Of a stretch of DNA of 64,000 nt, positions 1-9,172 are shown in pieces; positions within the stretch are counted from its first letter, which is position 1, and every line of letters begins with the position of its first letter. The notes under the pieces are model-generated. The model ran no database searches. It had not been told where the DNA came from and was given only the letters and a program-made list of their open reading frames with translations. A program made the position numbers and the translations under genes. Origin of the DNA: Halobacterium sp. DL1 (GTDB taxonomy: Archaea; Halobacteriota; Halobacteria; Halobacteriales; Halobacteriaceae); the NCBI GenBank assembly GCA_000230955.3, contig CP007060.1, forward strand, positions 2,734,216 through 2,798,215, given 5' to 3'.

Positions 1-180
1 GCCGCTGGAGATGGCGTTCTCGAAGAACTCCTCGAGCTGTTCGGCGTTCGCCGGGCGGTTCAGCGTGAGCGGCTGGCGCACCGCGGGGTCGTTGCGGACT
101 CGCTGGACGAACTCGAGGTCCTCCTCCTCGACGGTCCGGAGGGTGACCCTGTCGCCGTCCGCGAACATGGGACCGGGCAT
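1..180 (-). CDS. GNAT N-acetyltransferase, N-terminal fragment (cut by window edge)
   Basis: Sixty codons read leftward from an ATG at 180 and run off the window without a stop. The peptide opens MPGPMFADGDRVTLRTVEEE and continues DLEFVQRVRNDPAVRQPLT, the typical first strand and helix of RimJ/RimL-type GNAT acetyltransferases, which transfer an acetyl group from acetyl-CoA to an amine. A second in-frame ATG lies at 168 and could be the true start. The acetyl-CoA-binding part is outside the window, so the substrate cannot be guessed. The family call rests only on the N-terminal motif. Confidence 0.7.
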   Translation of the reverse strand, partial: MPGPMFADGDRVTLRTVEEEDLEFVQRVRNDPAVRQPLTLNRPANAEQLEEFFENAISSG

Positions 181-263
181 GGCTAGGGAACGACACTACG
201 GGAAGTTAGCTGTTCGCTGAACGGAGTTTCACTAAGCGCCCCGATAGTTCGGTACGGTACCAG

Positions 264-1508
264 CTACCACTCCGTAAGTGCGTCGCGGCCGTGTGAGTGG
301 GTGAGCACGCCGAGGAACGTCGCGACGCCCGTGAGCGCGAACGCGCCGCCGACGTAGAACGCCCACTCCATGCCGAACTGCGACATGAGCGCGCCGCCGA
401 GCATCGGCGCGAGCACACTCCCGGGCCGCCAGACGAGTTCCCGGACGCCGAACGAGGAGGCCACGCCGGCGCCGTCGCTGCCCTCGTCGGCGAACAGCGC
501 CATGCTCGCGGGCTCCCGGAAGGAGTCCGCGACGCCGAGCAGGCCGTTCACCACTAGCAGCGGGACGAACGCGGGCGACAGAGACCCGAGCACGGGGAAC
601 AAGGTGGGTGCGCCGAGGGCGGCGCCGACGGCAGGCGTAAACGGCACGGTGAGTGCAACGAGGCCGTACGCCGTGCCGCCGACGGCGACGAACAGCGAGC
701 GCCCGTAGCGGTCCGAGAGCGTGCCCGTGTGCGGTTGGCAGAGCATGTTGGTGAACTTCTCCGCGCCGAGCACGACGGCCACCACGACGCCGCTGTAGGC
801 CAGTCCGCCCTCCGCGACGGTGAGGCCGGCGAACACTGACACCCACGAGCGCACGAGCGTCACCGCGACGGCGTACTGCGACCGGAAACTCGTCAGCGTG
901 AGGATGCGGCGGTTCACCGCGAGGTCGCTGAACGGGAACCCCCGGATGCGGGTGTCGTCGGCGTCGAGGAACATCCACACCGCGACGAACGCGACGACGA
1001 ACTGGGCGCCGAGGAGGTAGAACACCGGCCCGAAGCCGTAGAGGTCGTAGAGGCCACCGGCGGCGGCGAACCCGAGCAGGGAGGCCGCGAACCGCCAGGC
1101 GTTCGCCTTCCCGATGTGGTTCGCGCGCGTCTCCTTCGTCGCGAGTTCGCCGACGAGCGCGAGGCTCAACAGCCCCATCCCGGTGGCGAGGATGCCCTGG
1201 CCACCGCGCACGGCGACGAGTTCCCACGACGAGTCGACGACGACGAAGGCGGCCGAAACGACCACGCCGAACCCGAGTAATGCGAGGAGCACGTCGCGCT
1301 TGTCGTAGCGGTCGCCCGCCCACGCGAGGGGCACGACGGCGACGGCCTGCGTCGCCGTGAACCCCGTGAAGAACAGACCCAGCATCAGCCCCGACGCCCC
1401 CAGTTCGTTGGCGTACTTCGGGAGCAGCAACGCGAGCGCGCTGAAGCCGAACCCGCCCGCGAACCGCGTGACGTACAGCGCGTAGAACTGGAGTCGGTCG
1501 CGGTTCAC
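264..1508 (-). CDS. MFS transporter
   Basis: A 414-residue integral membrane protein with about twelve hydrophobic segments in two halves, of the major facilitator superfamily. The loop after the second helix reads GDRYDKRDVLL, the usual MFS motif A (GxxxDRxGRR), and the matching loop of the second half reads GTLSDRYGRS. The preferred start is the GTG at 1508 (NRDRLQFYALYVTRFAGG), because an upstream in-frame ATG at 1583 would add 25 residues that are not membrane-like. The substrate is unknown; this group of haloarchaeal MFS proteins is usually called a multidrug or sugar exporter without proof. It is divergent to hemB, with 374 bp between them. Confidence 0.85.
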   Translation of the reverse strand: MNRDRLQFYALYVTRFAGGFGFSALALLLPKYANELGASGLMLGLFFTGFTATQAVAVVPLAWAGDRYDKRDVLLALLGFGVVVSAAFVVVDSSWELVAVRGGQGILATGMGLLSLALVGELATKETRANHIGKANAWRFAASLLGFAAAGGLYDLYGFGPVFYLLGAQFVVAFVAVWMFLDADDTRIRGFPFSDLAVNRRILTLTSFRSQYAVAVTLVRSWVSVFAGLTVAEGGLAYSGVVVAVVLGAEKFTNMLCQPHTGTLSDRYGRSLFVAVGGTAYGLVALTVPFTPAVGAALGAPTLFPVLGSLSPAFVPLLVVNGLLGVADSFREPASMALFADEGSDGAGVASSFGVRELVWRPGSVLAPMLGGALMSQFGMEWAFYVGGAFALTGVATFLGVLTHSHGRDALTEW

Positions 1509-1882
1509 AGTCGCGGGTGTCGGGGTGCGGCCAAGACTGTTGTGAAACCGGGCGGCGACGATGGGTTTCGGACCGCGCACCAACCGATAGATTCAGCCAG
1601 CGCGACAACCGGTCGCCTGGCGGTCGCAGGGAGAGCGAAGCGCTCCCGAGACCTCAGGAATCTCCGATTCCTGGCGGATTGTAAGGGCGAGCGCACCTCG
1701 ACGAACCCGGACGAAGTGAGCACCGAACGACTGGAGGGAGTGAGGCGCACAACGAGTCCCGGGAGTCGAGCGGTGCGAGGGCTTACAGGCGTCAACGTCG
1801 GCAACTGCAGTTCTGTAGGCGTCTACGATGACTGTCCGCCGGTTCCGCGAATCCTTTTGTCCCTGGGCCCGGAGTCCCGTCC
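1509..1882. other. Intergenic region with two tandem perfect hairpins
   Basis: This 374-bp gap between the MFS gene and hemB holds no convincing gene. It contains two adjacent inverted repeats: GAGCG-AAG-CGCTC at 1633-1645 and AGGAATC-TCC-GATTCCT at 1656-1672. The surrounding text is rich in GAGCGAAG- and GAAGTGAG-like words of the kind scattered between haloarchaeal genes. The last 30 bases before hemB contain CCTTTTGTCC, a weak candidate TATA region for a leaderless hemB transcript. Confidence 0.5.
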
Positions 1883-2863
1883 ATGAACCTCACGGACCGA
1901 CCGCGTCGCCTGCGCCGGGACGGCGTCCGCGGCCTCGTCTCGGAGACGACGCTCTCACCCTCGGACTTCGTCGCGCCGGTGTTCGTCGACGCCACCGCCG
2001 ACGAGCGCCGCCCCATCGAGTCGATGCCGGGCCAGGAGCGCGTCCCGCTCGACGACGCCGTCGCGCGCGTCGAGGAAGTCCTGGAGACGGGCGTGGAGGC
2101 CGTCATGCTGTTCGGCATCCCCGAGTCGAAGGACGAGCGCGGCACCCGCGCGTACGCCGAGGACGGCGTCGTCCAGGAGGCGACCCGCCGCATCACGAGC
2201 GAGACTGACGCCTACGTCGTCACAGACGTCTGCCTCTGCGAGTACACGAGCCACGGCCACTGTGGCGTGGTCGAGCACGACGCCGCCGAGGACCCAACCC
2301 TAACAGTGCAGAACGACGAGACGCTGGACCTGCTGGCGAAGACGGCCGTCTCGCACGCCGAGGCGGGCGCAGAGATGGTCGCGCCCTCGTCGATGACCGA
2401 CGGGATGGTCGCCGCCATCCGCGAGGCGCTGGACGACGCCGGGTTCTCGGACGTGCCCATCATGTCCTACGCGGCGAAGTACGAGTCGGCGTTCTACGGG
2501 CCGTTCCGGGACGCGGCGGACGGTGCACCCGCGTTCGGGGACCGGCGGCATTACCAGATGGACCCGGCGAACCGCCGCGAGGCGAGTCGAGAGGTCGCCC
2601 TCGACGTCGAGCAGGGGGCGGACGTGCTCATGGTGAAGCCCGCGCTCCCGTACCTCGACGTCGTCTCGGACGTGCGGGAGCAGTTCGACCGACCGGTCGC
2701 GGCGTACAACGTCTCCGGGGAGTACGCGATGCTCCACGCTGCCGCCGACCGGGGGTGGCTCGACATCGAGGCGACCGCTCGCGAGAGCCTGCTATCCATC
2801 AAGCGCGCGGGGGCAGACCTCATCGTGACCTACTTCGCGGAGGACGTAGCGAAGACACTCTGA
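1883..2863 (+). CDS. hemB: Porphobilinogen synthase (delta-aminolevulinate dehydratase)
   Basis: This 326-residue enzyme condenses two molecules of 5-aminolevulinate to porphobilinogen in tetrapyrrole synthesis. The Zn-binding cysteine cluster is present as [15 protein letters not shown]. Both active-site lysine regions are present: [18 protein letters not shown] and [14 protein letters not shown]. The length matches the family. The ATG at 1883 follows a probable leaderless promoter. It is transcribed alone, but hemL and the hemC-sumT-hemD operon lie 5-10 kb downstream on the same strand, so the window carries most of the early heme/cobamide pathway. Confidence 0.97.
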   Translation: MNLTDRPRRLRRDGVRGLVSETTLSPSDFVAPVFVDATADERRPIESMPGQERVPLDDAVARVEEVLETGVEAVMLFGIPESKDERGTRAYAEDGVVQEATRRITSETDAYVVTDVCLCEYTSHGHCGVVEHDAAEDPTLTVQNDETLDLLAKTAVSHAEAGAEMVAPSSMTDGMVAAIREALDDAGFSDVPIMSYAAKYESAFYGPFRDAADGAPAFGDRRHYQMDPANRREASREVALDVEQGADVLMVKPALPYLDVVSDVREQFDRPVAAYNVSGEYAMLHAAADRGWLDIEATARESLLSIKRAGADLIVTYFAEDVAKTL

Positions 2864-2940
2864 GCGCGGGTGTCGACGGGGTCGTGGCGAGGGTGCCGGA
2901 CCGACGCGGTAGTTGCGGGAATGCTTGACCGGCGCTACGG

Positions 2941-3246
2941 TCAGTCCAGCGTGACCCAGGTGAGGAACCCGATGCCGAGCAGTTCGAGGCCGTGGAACAG
3001 GAGCATCGCGTGCCACGCGACGTCCGGGACCGCGGTGCTGAACCAGACCGATAGCTCCGGGTCGACGAGGTAGTAGTAGAGCGCGAACAGGTTCTCGCCG
3101 AGCAGGAGCACGGCGAACACGAGGAGGCCGAGCGTGTGCTTCGAGCGCAGTCGCAGGTAGTTCTTCGTCCAGACGGCTGCGAGCGCGGCCAGGAACACGA
3201 CGTTCGCGGCGGTCGCGAACCGCGCGAAGTCTATCAGTTCGGTCAT
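2941..3246 (-). CDS. Small membrane protein paired with a wHTH regulator
   Basis: A 101-residue protein with three hydrophobic segments (near residues 8-27, 39-60 and 78-98) and few charged residues between them, ending HGLELLGIGFLTWVTLD. It lies 55 bp downstream of the wHTH gene at 3302-3577 on the same strand. Such wHTH plus three-helix membrane protein pairs (DUF7521-like) recur in haloarchaea. The pairing suggests a membrane-linked sensing role, but no function is known and none is claimed here. Confidence 0.75.
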   Translation of the reverse strand: MTELIDFARFATAANVVFLAALAAVWTKNYLRLRSKHTLGLLVFAVLLLGENLFALYYYLVDPELSVWFSTAVPDVAWHAMLLFHGLELLGIGFLTWVTLD

Positions 3247-3301
3247 CTGCGGGTCACCCGTCGTGGGTCGTCGCGTGGGTCGCGTGTGTGTCCGGTCATG
3301 G

Positions 3302-3577
3302 TCAGTCCAGTTTGTCGATGATGCGCTCGATGGTGTCCCAGTGGTCGCGGGCCGTCTCCGAGGGGAGGTAGACCGCGCCGTAGTCGTCGCCGCTGGCCGT
3401 CACCACGTCGTTGTCCGCGAGGACGTCGAGGTGGTGGCGGACGGTGTCGTAGTTGAGGTCGAGGCCCTCGGCCAGCTTGTTGGGGTTACGCGGGTGGTCG
3501 TCGAGCGCGCGGAGAATCCGGACGCGGTTCACACTGCCACGAGTGCTCGACAGCACGTACCAGAGGACCGCCTCCAT
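3302..3577 (-). CDS. Winged-helix transcriptional regulator (ArsR-like)
   Basis: This 91-residue protein is essentially one winged-helix domain. The helix-turn-helix reads RILRALDDHPRNPNKLAEGL followed by DLNYDTVRHHLDVLADNDVV, with the wing carrying ASGDDYGAVYLPS. The pattern (Asn-X-Leu-Ala, then a recognition helix with TVRHHL) is that of haloarchaeal ArsR/MarR-like repressors. It is the first gene of a two-gene operon with the small membrane protein at 2941-3246. It has no sensor domain or metal-binding cysteines, so any signal must come from a partner or from direct effects on the wHTH. Confidence 0.85.
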   Translation of the reverse strand: MEAVLWYVLSSTRGSVNRVRILRALDDHPRNPNKLAEGLDLNYDTVRHHLDVLADNDVVTASGDDYGAVYLPSETARDHWDTIERIIDKLD

Positions 3578-3641
3578 TGGTAGCGACGTCCGACAGCGAG
3601 TAGATAAGGCCGTCGGCTTCGGCCGGTGTCCCCCCGTCGGC

Positions 3642-4907
3642 TCACTCCTCGACGACGAACTGGCCGGCGATCTCCGTGACCTCGGCCATCGTCTTCGGTT
3701 CGTCCACGGCCATCGGGAACGGTGAACTGGCGTTCAGTTCGTTGAGGAACGCCGCGTGGCGCGCCTCGACGCTGTGGATGCCGATGGCGGCCGAGAACAC
3801 CGCGTCGTTCGATACGGTCGGTGCGGCGCCCTTGTAGGCCGCGACGCCCGTGTTCTCGAGGGCTCTGGCGACACCGAGGAACTCGCTGGGCGTCTCGTAG
3901 CCGAAGTCGTAGGTGGCCTCCTCGACGGGCGTTCCGCCGAGGTCCTCGACGGTCTGCGCGATGGCGCTCACGTGGGCGGCCTCGTGTTCGCCGACCATCT
4001 GGAGGTGGCCGGGGACCTTCATCCGCACGTGGTCACCGAACGAGGAGAGCGCGTCGGCCCCCATCAGCTCCTCGTCGCTGAACCGCTCCAGACCGTCGCG
4101 GTAGAACGCGTTCTCCAGGTGCTCGAGCGTCAGCGCGTAGTTGAGCACGTTCACGTCGCTCGTGTCGTCGTCGGCCTTGCGGTCGTGCGTCGGGCGGTCT
4201 TCGCCGGTCTCGTAGACGCTCGGGTCGACCTCCGAGGTGACGAACTGGCCCGCGATCTCCAGCACTTCCGAGACGGATTTGGCCTCGTCGACGGCCGCCG
4301 GGAACGGGGAGTCGTCGCCGACGAAGTTGAGGAACGCCGCGTGGCGCGCCTCGACGCTGTGGATGCCGGCCGCCGCCGCGAGCACCTCGTTGTTGACGAC
4401 CTGTGGTGCGGCCCCGGCGTAGGCCGCGACGCCCGTGTTCTCGAGGGCCTTCGCCACCGCCAGGAACTCGCTCGGCGTCTCGTAGCCGAACTCGTACTCG
4501 CCCTCCTGGACGGGGGTCCCGTCGAGCGCTTCGACGGTCGAGGAAAGCGCCGACACGTGAGCGGCCTCGTGGTCACCGACCGTCCGGAGGTACTCCGGCA
4601 CCTCCATCCGGACCGTCTCGCCGAACGAGGAGAGCGCGTCGGCGCCCATCACCTCCTCGTCGCTGAACGTCTCCAGGCCCTCCCGGTAGAACGCGTTCTC
4701 CAGGTGTTCGAGGGTGAGCGCGTAGTTGAGGAGCGGGACGTCCGGCGCGGGCTCGGGCGCCGCCGTCGTCGTGGTCGATTCCGTCGTCGCCCCGCCGCCG
4801 GAGTTCTGGCCTGCGCAGCCGGCCATTGTGGCCGTGCCGACCGCCGCGGCGAGTCCGAGGAACCTGCGGCGGCTGTGCCGGTCGTCTGCGTCGTCGGGTT
4901 GGGTCAT
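3642..4907 (-). CDS. Tat lipoprotein with two tandem ferritin-like domains
   Basis: This 421-residue exported protein starts with a Tat signal (SRRRFLGLAAAVGTATMAGC, lipobox Cys near residue 31), so it is probably a lipid-anchored protein outside the membrane. After a Thr-rich linker there are two copies of one domain of about 150 residues (roughly 55-210 and 250-410). Each begins NYALTLEHLENAFYR and contains a DHEAAHVSAL or EHEAAHVSAI motif and HSVEARHAAFLN; these Glu/His residues are the likely di-metal ligands of the Ferritin_2 (PCC13-62-like) fold. The two copies are close in sequence, so the duplication is fairly recent. Substrate and metal are unknown; iron or manganese handling or desiccation stress are guesses from the family. 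Confidence 0.85.
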   Translation of the reverse strand: MTQPDDADDRHSRRRFLGLAAAVGTATMAGCAGQNSGGGATTESTTTTAAPEPAPDVPLLNYALTLEHLENAFYREGLETFSDEEVMGADALSSFGETVRMEVPEYLRTVGDHEAAHVSALSSTVEALDGTPVQEGEYEFGYETPSEFLAVAKALENTGVAAYAGAAPQVVNNEVLAAAAGIHSVEARHAAFLNFVGDDSPFPAAVDEAKSVSEVLEIAGQFVTSEVDPSVYETGEDRPTHDRKADDDTSDVNVLNYALTLEHLENAFYRDGLERFSDEELMGADALSSFGDHVRMKVPGHLQMVGEHEAAHVSAIAQTVEDLGGTPVEEATYDFGYETPSEFLGVARALENTGVAAYKGAAPTVSNDAVFSAAIGIHSVEARHAAFLNELNASSPFPMAVDEPKTMAEVTEIAGQFVVEE

Positions 4908-5357
4908 AGTGCATCCACACCGTCACCCTTTCCACTCATGACGGTTTTCCGAGTTCTTCCGGGATTCTGGGGGAGCTACGAGCCTACTCCGCCGGAACTC
5001 GGACCCAATTTCGTCGGAAGTGTGGCGGACTGGGCCGATGTCTGCAGCCGTCAGCCGAGGGTGGCTCCCTCCGCTTTGGGACGGCGCGCGGGCCCGAACC
5101 AGCCCGCTTCCGGCAACACTTTCCACAACGTTCGTCCAGTCCCAGTGGACGAGCGTCCCGTTTTCTGGACGGAATACAACCTTATATCCACCTAATACGC
5201 TTGTAGTTCGGACGACCGTCCACCTACTACCCTTATAATTGTGCGATTGTCGAGCAAACCTTTAGGTGCGAAGACGTTGTGCCACTGTTCTGTCCATGTT
5301 CGAAACGAACACGCTAGATTCGCCCGAAACTCGCAACGTACGTCCACTGGTGGAACC
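4908..5357. promoter_or_regulatory. Divergent promoter region upstream of the ammonium transporter
   Basis: A 450-bp non-coding region between two divergent genes. Near the transporter there are two AT-rich boxes, CCTTATAT at 5180-5187 and CCCTTATAATT at 5230-5240, either of which could be a TATA box. The stretch 5172-5357 aligns at a constant offset (2243, then 2242 bp) with 7414-7599 downstream of the transporter. Shared words include ATACAACCTTATA (5174/7417), CGCTTGTA (5198/7441), CGATTGTC (5244/7487) and TTTAGGTG (5261/7504). The conserved boxes are likely regulatory, perhaps nitrogen-responsive, but no regulator is known from the sequence. Confidence 0.6.
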
Positions 5358-7193
5358 ATGGTGAACGCCACCGTCGCCAACGGCATCAACGCCGTCTGGG
5401 TGCTCGTCGTCACGTTCCTCATCTTCTTCATGCAGCCGGGGTTCGCGCTGCTGGAGGCCGGGCAGGTGCGTGCGAAGAACGTCGGTAACGTCCTGATGAA
5501 GAACATGACCGACTGGGCGCTCGGCGTGCTGGTGTACTTCCTCGTCGGCGCCGGCGTCGCCGGCGTCGTCGGAATGTTGACCTCCGGCGCGGCGTTCGAC
5601 CTCGCGGCGGCGTTCTCCTACATCGGGGCGCCCGGGTCGAACGGCTGGATCAACTGGGTCTTCGGCGCCGTCTTCGCGATGACGGCGGCGACCATCGTCT
5701 CCGGCGCCGTCGCCGAGCGGATGGACTTCCGCGCGTACGTCCTGTTCGCGGCCACGCTGACCGGCCTCATCTACCCCGTCGTCCAGGGGCTCACCTGGAG
5801 CGGCGGGCTGCTGGCGCTGGCCACCGACCCGGCCAACAACGGGTTCGTGGCCGACGTGCTCGGCGTCGGCTACCTCGACTTCGCGGGCGCGACCGTCGTC
5901 CACATGTGCGGCGGCCTCGCGGGCCTCGTCGCCGCGAGGATGGTGGGCCCCCGCCGGGGCCGCTTCGACGAGAACGGCGACAGTCAGCCCATCCCCGGCC
6001 ACTCGATGCTGCTGGCGGTGCTGGGGACGCTCATCCTGGCGTTCGGCTGGTACGGCTTCAACGTCGGCACGCAGGCGACGATACTCTCCGTCGCCGACGA
6101 CGGGAGCGTCGCCTTCATGGGTGCCGCGCTCGGCCGCGTCGCGCTCGTGACGACCCTCGGCATGGGCGCCGGCGCTGTCGCCGCCATGCTGGTGTCGACC
6201 GCCCGCCAGGGCAAGCCCGACCCACTCTGGATGGCCAACGGCCTGCTCGCGGGCCTGGTGGCCGTGACGGGCGCGGTCCCGCACGTCACCTGGTGGGGCG
6301 GCCTCGTCATCGGCGCCATCGGGGGAGCGCTCGTGCTGCCGACCTACCGCTGGGTCGTCGACTCCCTCAAGATCGACGACGTCTGTGGCGTCTTCGCGGT
6401 CCACGGCGCCGCGGGCGCGGTGGGGACCATCCTCATCCCCGTCTTCGCCGCCGACTCGGCCGGAGCCTCGATTCTGGGCGACGCGTGGGCGTTCGGCGGC
6501 CTCGACCAGCTAGCGATGCAGGTCGTCGGCGTCGCGGTCATCGCCGGCTGGACCATCGCCGCCTCGGCTGTGGTGCTCGCTATCGCGGACGTGCTGTTCG
6601 GCCTCCGGGTCAGCGACGAGGAGGAGGACCTCGGGCTGGACCGCGGCGAACACGGCGTCACCGTCTACCCCGAGTTCGTCGGCGACTCCGCCTCCGACCG
6701 GACCCCGGCCGCCGTCGACGGCGGCGAGGTGCGTGCGGACGGCGGGGACGTCGATGACGACGACCTCCGCACCGATGGTGGTGTGGACGAACTCCGCACC
6801 GACGGCGGTGAGGACGTTGCTGAAGCCGATGCTAGTACCCCGAACGACGGCGGCATCAAGATGGTCGTGGGCGTCGTCCGCCCGGACCGCCTCCGGGAGG
6901 TGAAGACCGCGCTCGCGCAGGTCGGCGCGCCGAGCATCACGGTGACGAACGTCTCCGGGCGTGGGAGCCAGCCCGCCAAGACTGGGCAGTGGCGCGGCGA
7001 GGAGTACACGGTCGACCTCCACCAGAAGGTGAAGGTGGAGTGCGTGGTCGCCGACATCCCCGCCGAGGAGGTCGTCGAGGCCATCCGCGAGGCTGCCGAC
7101 ACCGGCGAGCCCGGCGACGGGAAAATTTTCGTCCTCCCGGTCGAGAGCGCGGTGCAGGTCCGGACCGGCATCGAGGGACCGGACGCGGTCTGA
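5358..7193 (+). CDS. Ammonium transporter fused to a PII (GlnK) regulatory domain
   Basis: This 611-residue protein joins two normally separate partners. Residues 1 to about 420 are an Amt/MEP/Rh ammonium channel with about 11 membrane helices ([28 protein letters not shown] with a pore-type His; [28 protein letters not shown] with the second pore His). A hydrophilic linker with repeats of LRTDGG follows. From about residue 500 to the end is a complete PII protein: [21 protein letters not shown]-loop RGEEYTVDL with the conserved Tyr, and the B-loop/C-loop region [23 protein letters not shown] normally blocks Amt in response to ATP, ADP and 2-oxoglutarate, so the fusion should self-regulate. 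The ATG at 5358 is preferred over an upstream in-frame start because the Amt N-terminus begins there. Confidence 0.93.
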   Translation: MVNATVANGINAVWVLVVTFLIFFMQPGFALLEAGQVRAKNVGNVLMKNMTDWALGVLVYFLVGAGVAGVVGMLTSGAAFDLAAAFSYIGAPGSNGWINWVFGAVFAMTAATIVSGAVAERMDFRAYVLFAATLTGLIYPVVQGLTWSGGLLALATDPANNGFVADVLGVGYLDFAGATVVHMCGGLAGLVAARMVGPRRGRFDENGDSQPIPGHSMLLAVLGTLILAFGWYGFNVGTQATILSVADDGSVAFMGAALGRVALVTTLGMGAGAVAAMLVSTARQGKPDPLWMANGLLAGLVAVTGAVPHVTWWGGLVIGAIGGALVLPTYRWVVDSLKIDDVCGVFAVHGAAGAVGTILIPVFAADSAGASILGDAWAFGGLDQLAMQVVGVAVIAGWTIAASAVVLAIADVLFGLRVSDEEEDLGLDRGEHGVTVYPEFVGDSASDRTPAAVDGGEVRADGGDVDDDDLRTDGGVDELRTDGGEDVAEADASTPNDGGIKMVVGVVRPDRLREVKTALAQVGAPSITVTNVSGRGSQPAKTGQWRGEEYTVDLHQKVKVECVVADIPAEEVVEAIREAADTGEPGDGKIFVLPVESAVQVRTGIEGPDAV

Positions 7194-7782
7194 GCCGGCG
7201 AGCGTTCCGGTGACGGCCGCACGGTCCCCGACTCACGTGGGTTCGCGGCAGTAGACCCCCATTCTCTCCGTTCACGACGCCCCGAGTAGCGACGCCGCCG
7301 CCGTCGTCTCCCGCAGCGCGGCCGACGTCGAGCGCGCGACCGACCTGTAGTCTCCCGCTGTGGGCGTGCCACGTCCGTTCGATTTCTACTTGTCAAACGT
7401 CTCGGTTTCTCACGAAATACAACCTTATACTGACTGTATTCGCTTGTATTCCGTTCGCTCTGTAACCCATCGGCTATATTATTGGACGATTGTCTGGCGA
7501 AGTTTTAGGTGGTGTGAGCCCGTACCACGAACTGCCGATGCACGAGACGAACGGTCACAGTTCGACTGCGAACCGTCGCGCTCGTCCACCAGTGGGTCGC
7601 GCGTCGACCCGGAGGTGAGACCGACGCACGAACAAGCCGGGTTGTTACTTTCACGGCCGCCGGACGTGCCTCCGGGCGGCCGGTGCTTCTACCGCCGCAG
7701 CCCGTTTTCGTACCCGTTCATGAGGGTCGGTCCCGAACGCCGACCCGACACCTATTTTCCGCGACCCTGCCAACCTCCGCCC
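7194..7782. other. 589-bp gap holding a relic copy of the ammonium-transporter upstream region
   Basis: No credible gene is seen here; an open frame exists through part of it into hemL, but its codons do not resemble HemL. Bases 7414-7599 are colinear with 5172-5357, the upstream region of the Amt-PII gene, right up to the base before its ATG (5358 corresponds to 7600), but no Amt-like reading frame follows. This looks like the upstream region of a lost second amt gene. Nearer hemL, CACCTATTTTCC at about 7749-7760 is a candidate TATA box for a leaderless hemL transcript. Confidence 0.65.
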
Positions 7783-9120
7783 ATGAATCGGGAGAGCTCG
7801 CGCGAGAGCTACGACCGCGCGCTCGACGTGCTCGTCGGCGGCGTGAACTCCGCCGTGCGCGCCGCCCCCCAGCCGTACCCGACGTTCGTGCGGAAGGGCG
7901 ACGGCGGCCACGTCGTCGACGTCGACGGGAACCGCTACGTGGACTGGGTGATGGGGCTCGGCCCGCTGCTGCTCGGCCACGACCTCCCGGACCCCGTGCA
8001 AGCGGCCGTCCAGCGCCGCACGAGCGAGGGGCCGATGTACGGCATGCCGACCGAACTCGAGGTCGAGCACGCGGAGTTCGTCGCGCGCCACGTGCCGAGC
8101 GTGGAGATGGTTCGGTTCGTGAACTCCGGGACTGAGGCGACCACGTCGGCAGTACGACTGGCGCGGGGCTACACCGGTCGCGACAAGATCGTCGTCATGC
8201 AGAGTGGCTACCACGGCGCCCAGGAGTCCACGCTCGTCGAGGGCGACGCGGAGCACCACGGCCCGTCGAGCGCGGGCATCCCCGCGTCGTTCGCCGAACA
8301 CACTATTCCCGTGCCGTTCAACGACGCCGACGAGGCGACGCGCGTCTTCGAGGAGCACGGCGACGACATCGCCTGCGTGCTCGTCGAACCGCTGCTCGCG
8401 AACAAGGGCATCGTCGAACCCGTCGACGGCTTCCACGAGACGCTCCGTGACCTCACCCGCGACCACGGCGCGCTACTCGTCTGGGACGAGGTCATCACAG
8501 GCTTCCGCGTCGGCGGCCTCGGCTGCGCGCAGTCGAAGTACGGCGTCACGCCCGACCTCACGACGTTCGGGAAGATCGTGGGCGGCGGCTTCCCGGTGGG
8601 CGCCATCGGGGGCCGCTCGGACCTGATGGAGGAGTTCACGCCGGTCGGCAACGTCTTCCAGGCGGGGACGTTCTCCGGCCACCCCGTGACGATGGCCGCG
8701 GGCCACGAGACGCTGCGCTACGCCGCGGAGAACGACGTCTACGAGCACGTGAACGGTATCGGGCGACGGCTCCGCGAGGGGCTCCAGGAGATAGTGGCCG
8801 ACCAGGCCCCCCAGTACACCGTCGTCGGCACGGACAGCCTGTTCAAAGTCGTGTTCACGCGGGGCGGCGAGGCCCAGTCCGGCCCCTGCGAGGACGGCTG
8901 CCGGCAGGACCCCGACTGCGAGCGCTTCGACGCCTGCCCGAAGAACGGCGCCGACGTCGGGAACGCCGCCGTCGAGCGCTGGAACCGCGTGTTCCGCCCG
9001 CAGATGCTCGACCGGAACGTCATGCTCTCCCAGAACCAGTTCGAGTCCCAGTTCGTCGCCTACGGCCACACGGCGGAGGACGTCGAGCGCACGCTGGACG
9101 CCTACCGCGAGGCGCTGTAG
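7783..9120 (+). CDS. hemL: Glutamate-1-semialdehyde 2,1-aminomutase
   Basis: This 445-residue PLP enzyme converts glutamate-1-semialdehyde to 5-aminolevulinate, the precursor used by HemB. The family start [14 protein letters not shown], the SGTEAT motif, the Asp in [11 protein letters not shown] and the PLP lysine in [14 protein letters not shown] are all present. A cysteine-rich insert near residues 369-385 (Cys spaced x3, x5, x5: [20 protein letters not shown]) is absent from bacterial HemL as I know it but is seen in haloarchaeal ones. It could bind a metal or cluster. The ATG at 7783 is chosen because the open frame upstream has no family similarity. Confidence 0.96.
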   Translation: MNRESSRESYDRALDVLVGGVNSAVRAAPQPYPTFVRKGDGGHVVDVDGNRYVDWVMGLGPLLLGHDLPDPVQAAVQRRTSEGPMYGMPTELEVEHAEFVARHVPSVEMVRFVNSGTEATTSAVRLARGYTGRDKIVVMQSGYHGAQESTLVEGDAEHHGPSSAGIPASFAEHTIPVPFNDADEATRVFEEHGDDIACVLVEPLLANKGIVEPVDGFHETLRDLTRDHGALLVWDEVITGFRVGGLGCAQSKYGVTPDLTTFGKIVGGGFPVGAIGGRSDLMEEFTPVGNVFQAGTFSGHPVTMAAGHETLRYAAENDVYEHVNGIGRRLREGLQEIVADQAPQYTVVGTDSLFKVVFTRGGEAQSGPCEDGCRQDPDCERFDACPKNGADVGNAAVERWNRVFRPQMLDRNVMLSQNQFESQFVAYGHTAEDVERTLDAYREAL

Positions 9121-9172
9121 GGCGCCCACCCGGATAGGACGTTTTCAAGAGGGGCGAGTGCCAACCACGACT

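Noticed and set aside
5241-5357. Upstream extension of the ammonium transporter frame
   Set aside because: The extra 39 codons are not hydrophobic, lie across the putative TATA boxes, and the relic copy at 7414-7599 aligns with this stretch as non-coding DNA.
7360-7782. Upstream extension of the hemL frame
   Set aside because: The HemL family starts at the ATG at 7783; the upstream residues have no similarity and coincide with the relic promoter.
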